Shown here one piece after another: positions 62,445-64,000 of a stretch of DNA of 64,000 nucleotides (positions within the stretch are counted from its first letter, which is position 1; every line of letters starts with the position of its first letter). The stretch lies in the NCBI RefSeq assembly GCF_900100765.1, contig NZ_FNFO01000007.1, forward strand, positions 1 through 64,000. Direction: 5' to 3'. The stretch is from Catalinimonas alkaloidigena. GTDB lineage: Bacteria > Bacteroidota > Bacteroidia > Cytophagales > Flexibacteraceae. The position numbers were made by a program, and so were the translations under genes. The notes under the pieces are model-generated. The model was given only the letters and a program-made list of their open reading frames with translations. It searched no databases and had not been told where the DNA came from.

Positions 62445-63365
62445 ATGGCCGCCGACCATTCCCCCCTTGTATCAATTATTGTCCCCAACTATAACCATGC
62501 GCGCTACTTGCCAGAACGACTGGAGAGCCTGTTCGGCCAATCGTTTCAGGACTTCGAAGTAATTCTGCTGGATGATGCCTCAACAGATCAAAGTCAAGCT
62601 GTCCTCAAGCAATACGAAGACCATCCTCAGGTGAGTCAAGTCGTTATCAATACCCATAATAGCGGCAGTCCTTTTCAACAATGGCACCGAGGGCTGCAAT
62701 TGGCTAGAGGGAAGTATACGTGGATTGCGGAATCTGACGACGTTGCCGAACGTAACTTTCTAGCGGTTTTAGTGCCTATTTTGGAAGCAAACCCAGAAGT
62801 GGGGGTGGTGTACGCGCAATCCTGGATTATTGATGAGAACAGTCAACGCATTAAATCTTTAAAAGAAGGCTACCCTCTTAAATGGCGTCAGGATCATATC
62901 AAATCAGGAAGAGAGGAAGTGCGTGGGCAGATGCTGTTGTGGTGCCCTATTGAAAATGCGAGTGCTGCCTTGTTTCGTACCGAGATAGCTCAAACTCTAC
63001 CTACGTATTTTGCGACTTTCAGATATTGCGGCGACTGGTTGTTCTGGATTGAGATGTTGCTGCGCTCAGACGTGTATTACTACACCCAGGAATTAAACTG
63101 CTTTCGCAAGCATAGTCACTCTACTACAAGCAGTTCTGTTAAGACTGGGGGCTACCTGCTGGAGGGTTACCGAATTGTACGCTACGTTAAAGCGACTTAT
63201 GGCGTACCTGATGTTTCCAGGATAAGTGAGGGCAAAATGCGTCAGTGGTTGTTTAGAGAAGAAGTCCCGGCGGAGCTGAAGTGGCAACTCATGAAAGAAG
63301 GTTTTTATTTCGATAAGCTAGTGCCTTATCGTATGGTGAAAGCTTGGCTTAGAAAGCTGCTATGA
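62445..63365 (+). CDS. Glycosyltransferase family 2
   Basis: A 306-residue GT-A enzyme. VSIIVPNYNHARYLPERLESL, LLDDASTDQS and YTWIAESDDVAERNF (ESDD metal site) identify the fold. YCGDWLFWIEMLLRSDVYYY is the catalytic region. It is the last recognisable polysaccharide gene in the window, followed by 260 bases without a gene. Confidence 0.88.
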   Translation: MAADHSPLVSIIVPNYNHARYLPERLESLFGQSFQDFEVILLDDASTDQSQAVLKQYEDHPQVSQVVINTHNSGSPFQQWHRGLQLARGKYTWIAESDDVAERNFLAVLVPILEANPEVGVVYAQSWIIDENSQRIKSLKEGYPLKWRQDHIKSGREEVRGQMLLWCPIENASAALFRTEIAQTLPTYFATFRYCGDWLFWIEMLLRSDVYYYTQELNCFRKHSHSTTSSSVKTGGYLLEGYRIVRYVKATYGVPDVSRISEGKMRQWLFREEVPAELKWQLMKEGFYFDKLVPYRMVKAWLRKLL

Positions 63366-63628
63366 CCCATTCTGCCCAAGCAAACTCTTCAACTCACTCA
63401 TACTCTCTTGCAGTTGTGTGAATGCTAAAAAGAAGAGGATGTAGCCTGTTTTGTCCAAATAGAGCAAGTAAGTATTTTAATGTTTTTTACGACAGAATAA
63501 CCTCTCGATGTGGAGATGGAATGGAATGTAATTGATATTACATTGGCATCGTAACGCAGGTAATAGGCTTATTAGTAGAGTTGGTAGCATATGGTTTCCT
63601 TTACCATCGGAATTCTACCTTTCTACAA
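63366..63628. other. Intergenic region before the last gene
   Basis: About 260 A+T-rich bases. A perfect palindrome with 8-bp arms (aatgtaat/attacatt, 63525-63532 and 63537-63544) is the only structure I see. TACCTTTC at 63616-63623, one mismatch from the -7 consensus, lies five bases before the next ATG. No RNA gene is evident. Confidence 0.35.
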
Positions 63629-64000
63629 ATGAGAGCTTTGAAACCAGCTTACTTTTTAATTCTGTCTTGTCTGTCTTTTTCTCTTTTAAAAGCACAGTGT
63701 CTGCCTACCGCCTCGGTTATTCCTGATACGGTTTGCCTGGAGCAAAGTGTGCAAATCGCAGCGCAAGAAGATTTTGCCAATGCTACCTATGCTTGGAATT
63801 TCTGTACCGGACCGATTGGAACGTTTACGGTTGATACTCAGCAGAATATAGCTTCTGCCACTAGTGCAAACGATGCGCGGGATATTACGCTTGTACCGGA
63901 TAATAACACTTGGGTAGCTTTTGTATCCAGCACGGGTAGTAACACGCTGTACCGGATGAATATGCCAACAGGCCCCCTTGGCAACATGGGCGCAGCTGTA
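63629..64000 (+). CDS. Secreted protein, 5' part only (runs off the window)
   Basis: ATG 63629 opens a frame that has no stop before the window ends, giving 124 residues so far. Residues 1-22 are a signal peptide (MRALKPAYFLILSCL to LLKAQ). The mature part starts with a Cys-containing segment (PDTVCLEQSVQIAA, then NFCTGP) typical of PKD-like or gliding-motility-associated surface proteins of Bacteroidota. It continues with ARDITLVPDNNTWVAFVSS and NTLYRMNMPTGPLGNMG, which resemble repeat units in such proteins. A T9SS sorting domain is expected at the missing C-terminus but cannot be seen. Confidence 0.75.
   Translation, partial: MRALKPAYFLILSCLSFSLLKAQCLPTASVIPDTVCLEQSVQIAAQEDFANATYAWNFCTGPIGTFTVDTQQNIASATSANDARDITLVPDNNTWVAFVSSTGSNTLYRMNMPTGPLGNMGAAV

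Noticed and set aside
1-64000. tRNA, rRNA, CRISPR arrays, insertion sequences and integrases
   Set aside because: Searched by eye in the gaps and among the genes; nothing was recognised. Small RNAs cannot be excluded.

Overview
The window looks like a chromosomal segment of a member of the Bacteroidota, most likely a Cytophagales-type organism. The evidence is two proteins with C-terminal type IX secretion (T9SS) sorting domains, a TonB receptor with an N-terminal carboxypeptidase-regulatory-like domain paired with a DUF4249 lipoprotein, and several TAnnTTTG-type -7 promoter boxes just upstream of genes. The genus cannot be told from the sequence. I saw no rRNA, tRNA, CRISPR array, transposase or integrase.

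Layout. (1) 1-6700 holds flanking genes: an outer-membrane uptake pair (TonB receptor and DUF4249 lipoprotein, minus strand), a secreted DUF4397/T9SS protein, truA (minus strand) and a lipoprotein. (2) 6761-11296 holds nucleotide-sugar genes: a PseB/CapE-like UDP-GlcNAc 4,6-dehydratase, a TviB-like UDP-HexNAc 6-dehydrogenase, gmd and fcl (GDP-L-fucose). (3) 11550-32928 is a dense plus-strand block of glycosyltransferases (GT2, GT4, GT14-like), three sulfotransferases, a UDP-galactopyranose-mutase-like flavoprotein, two Wzy-like polymerases, an OafA-type acyltransferase, an SGNH hydrolase and two hexapeptide acetyltransferases including a WcaF homologue. (4) 33054-38696 is a sulfate-activation module: SLC13 transporter, cysC, cysD, cysN and cysQ. 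(5) 38851-41447 is an AlgI/AlgX-like O-acetylation pair, and 41650-43734 is a Wzm/Wzt-type ABC exporter. (6) 43731-63365 is a second block of glycosyltransferases with five more sulfotransferases, a methyltransferase, an epimerase, a beta-propeller-like protein and a T9SS-secreted glycoside hydrolase. Part of this block is visibly A+T-rich. (7) A secreted protein gene runs off the right end.

Working together, the genes read as one very large surface or extracellular polysaccharide locus of more than 55 kb. Activated sugars, including GDP-fucose and probably amino sugars or uronic acids, are assembled by about 20 glycosyltransferases. The polymer is decorated by O-acetylation and by up to eight PAPS-dependent sulfotransferases, then polymerised and exported. 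Sulfate import, PAPS synthesis (CysDN, CysC) and removal of the by-product PAP (CysQ) lie inside the locus, and no PAPS or sulfite reductase genes accompany them. The central hypothesis is therefore a dedicated sulfated, probably fucose-containing bacterial polysaccharide. The polymer structure is inference; the gene content is read directly from the sequence.
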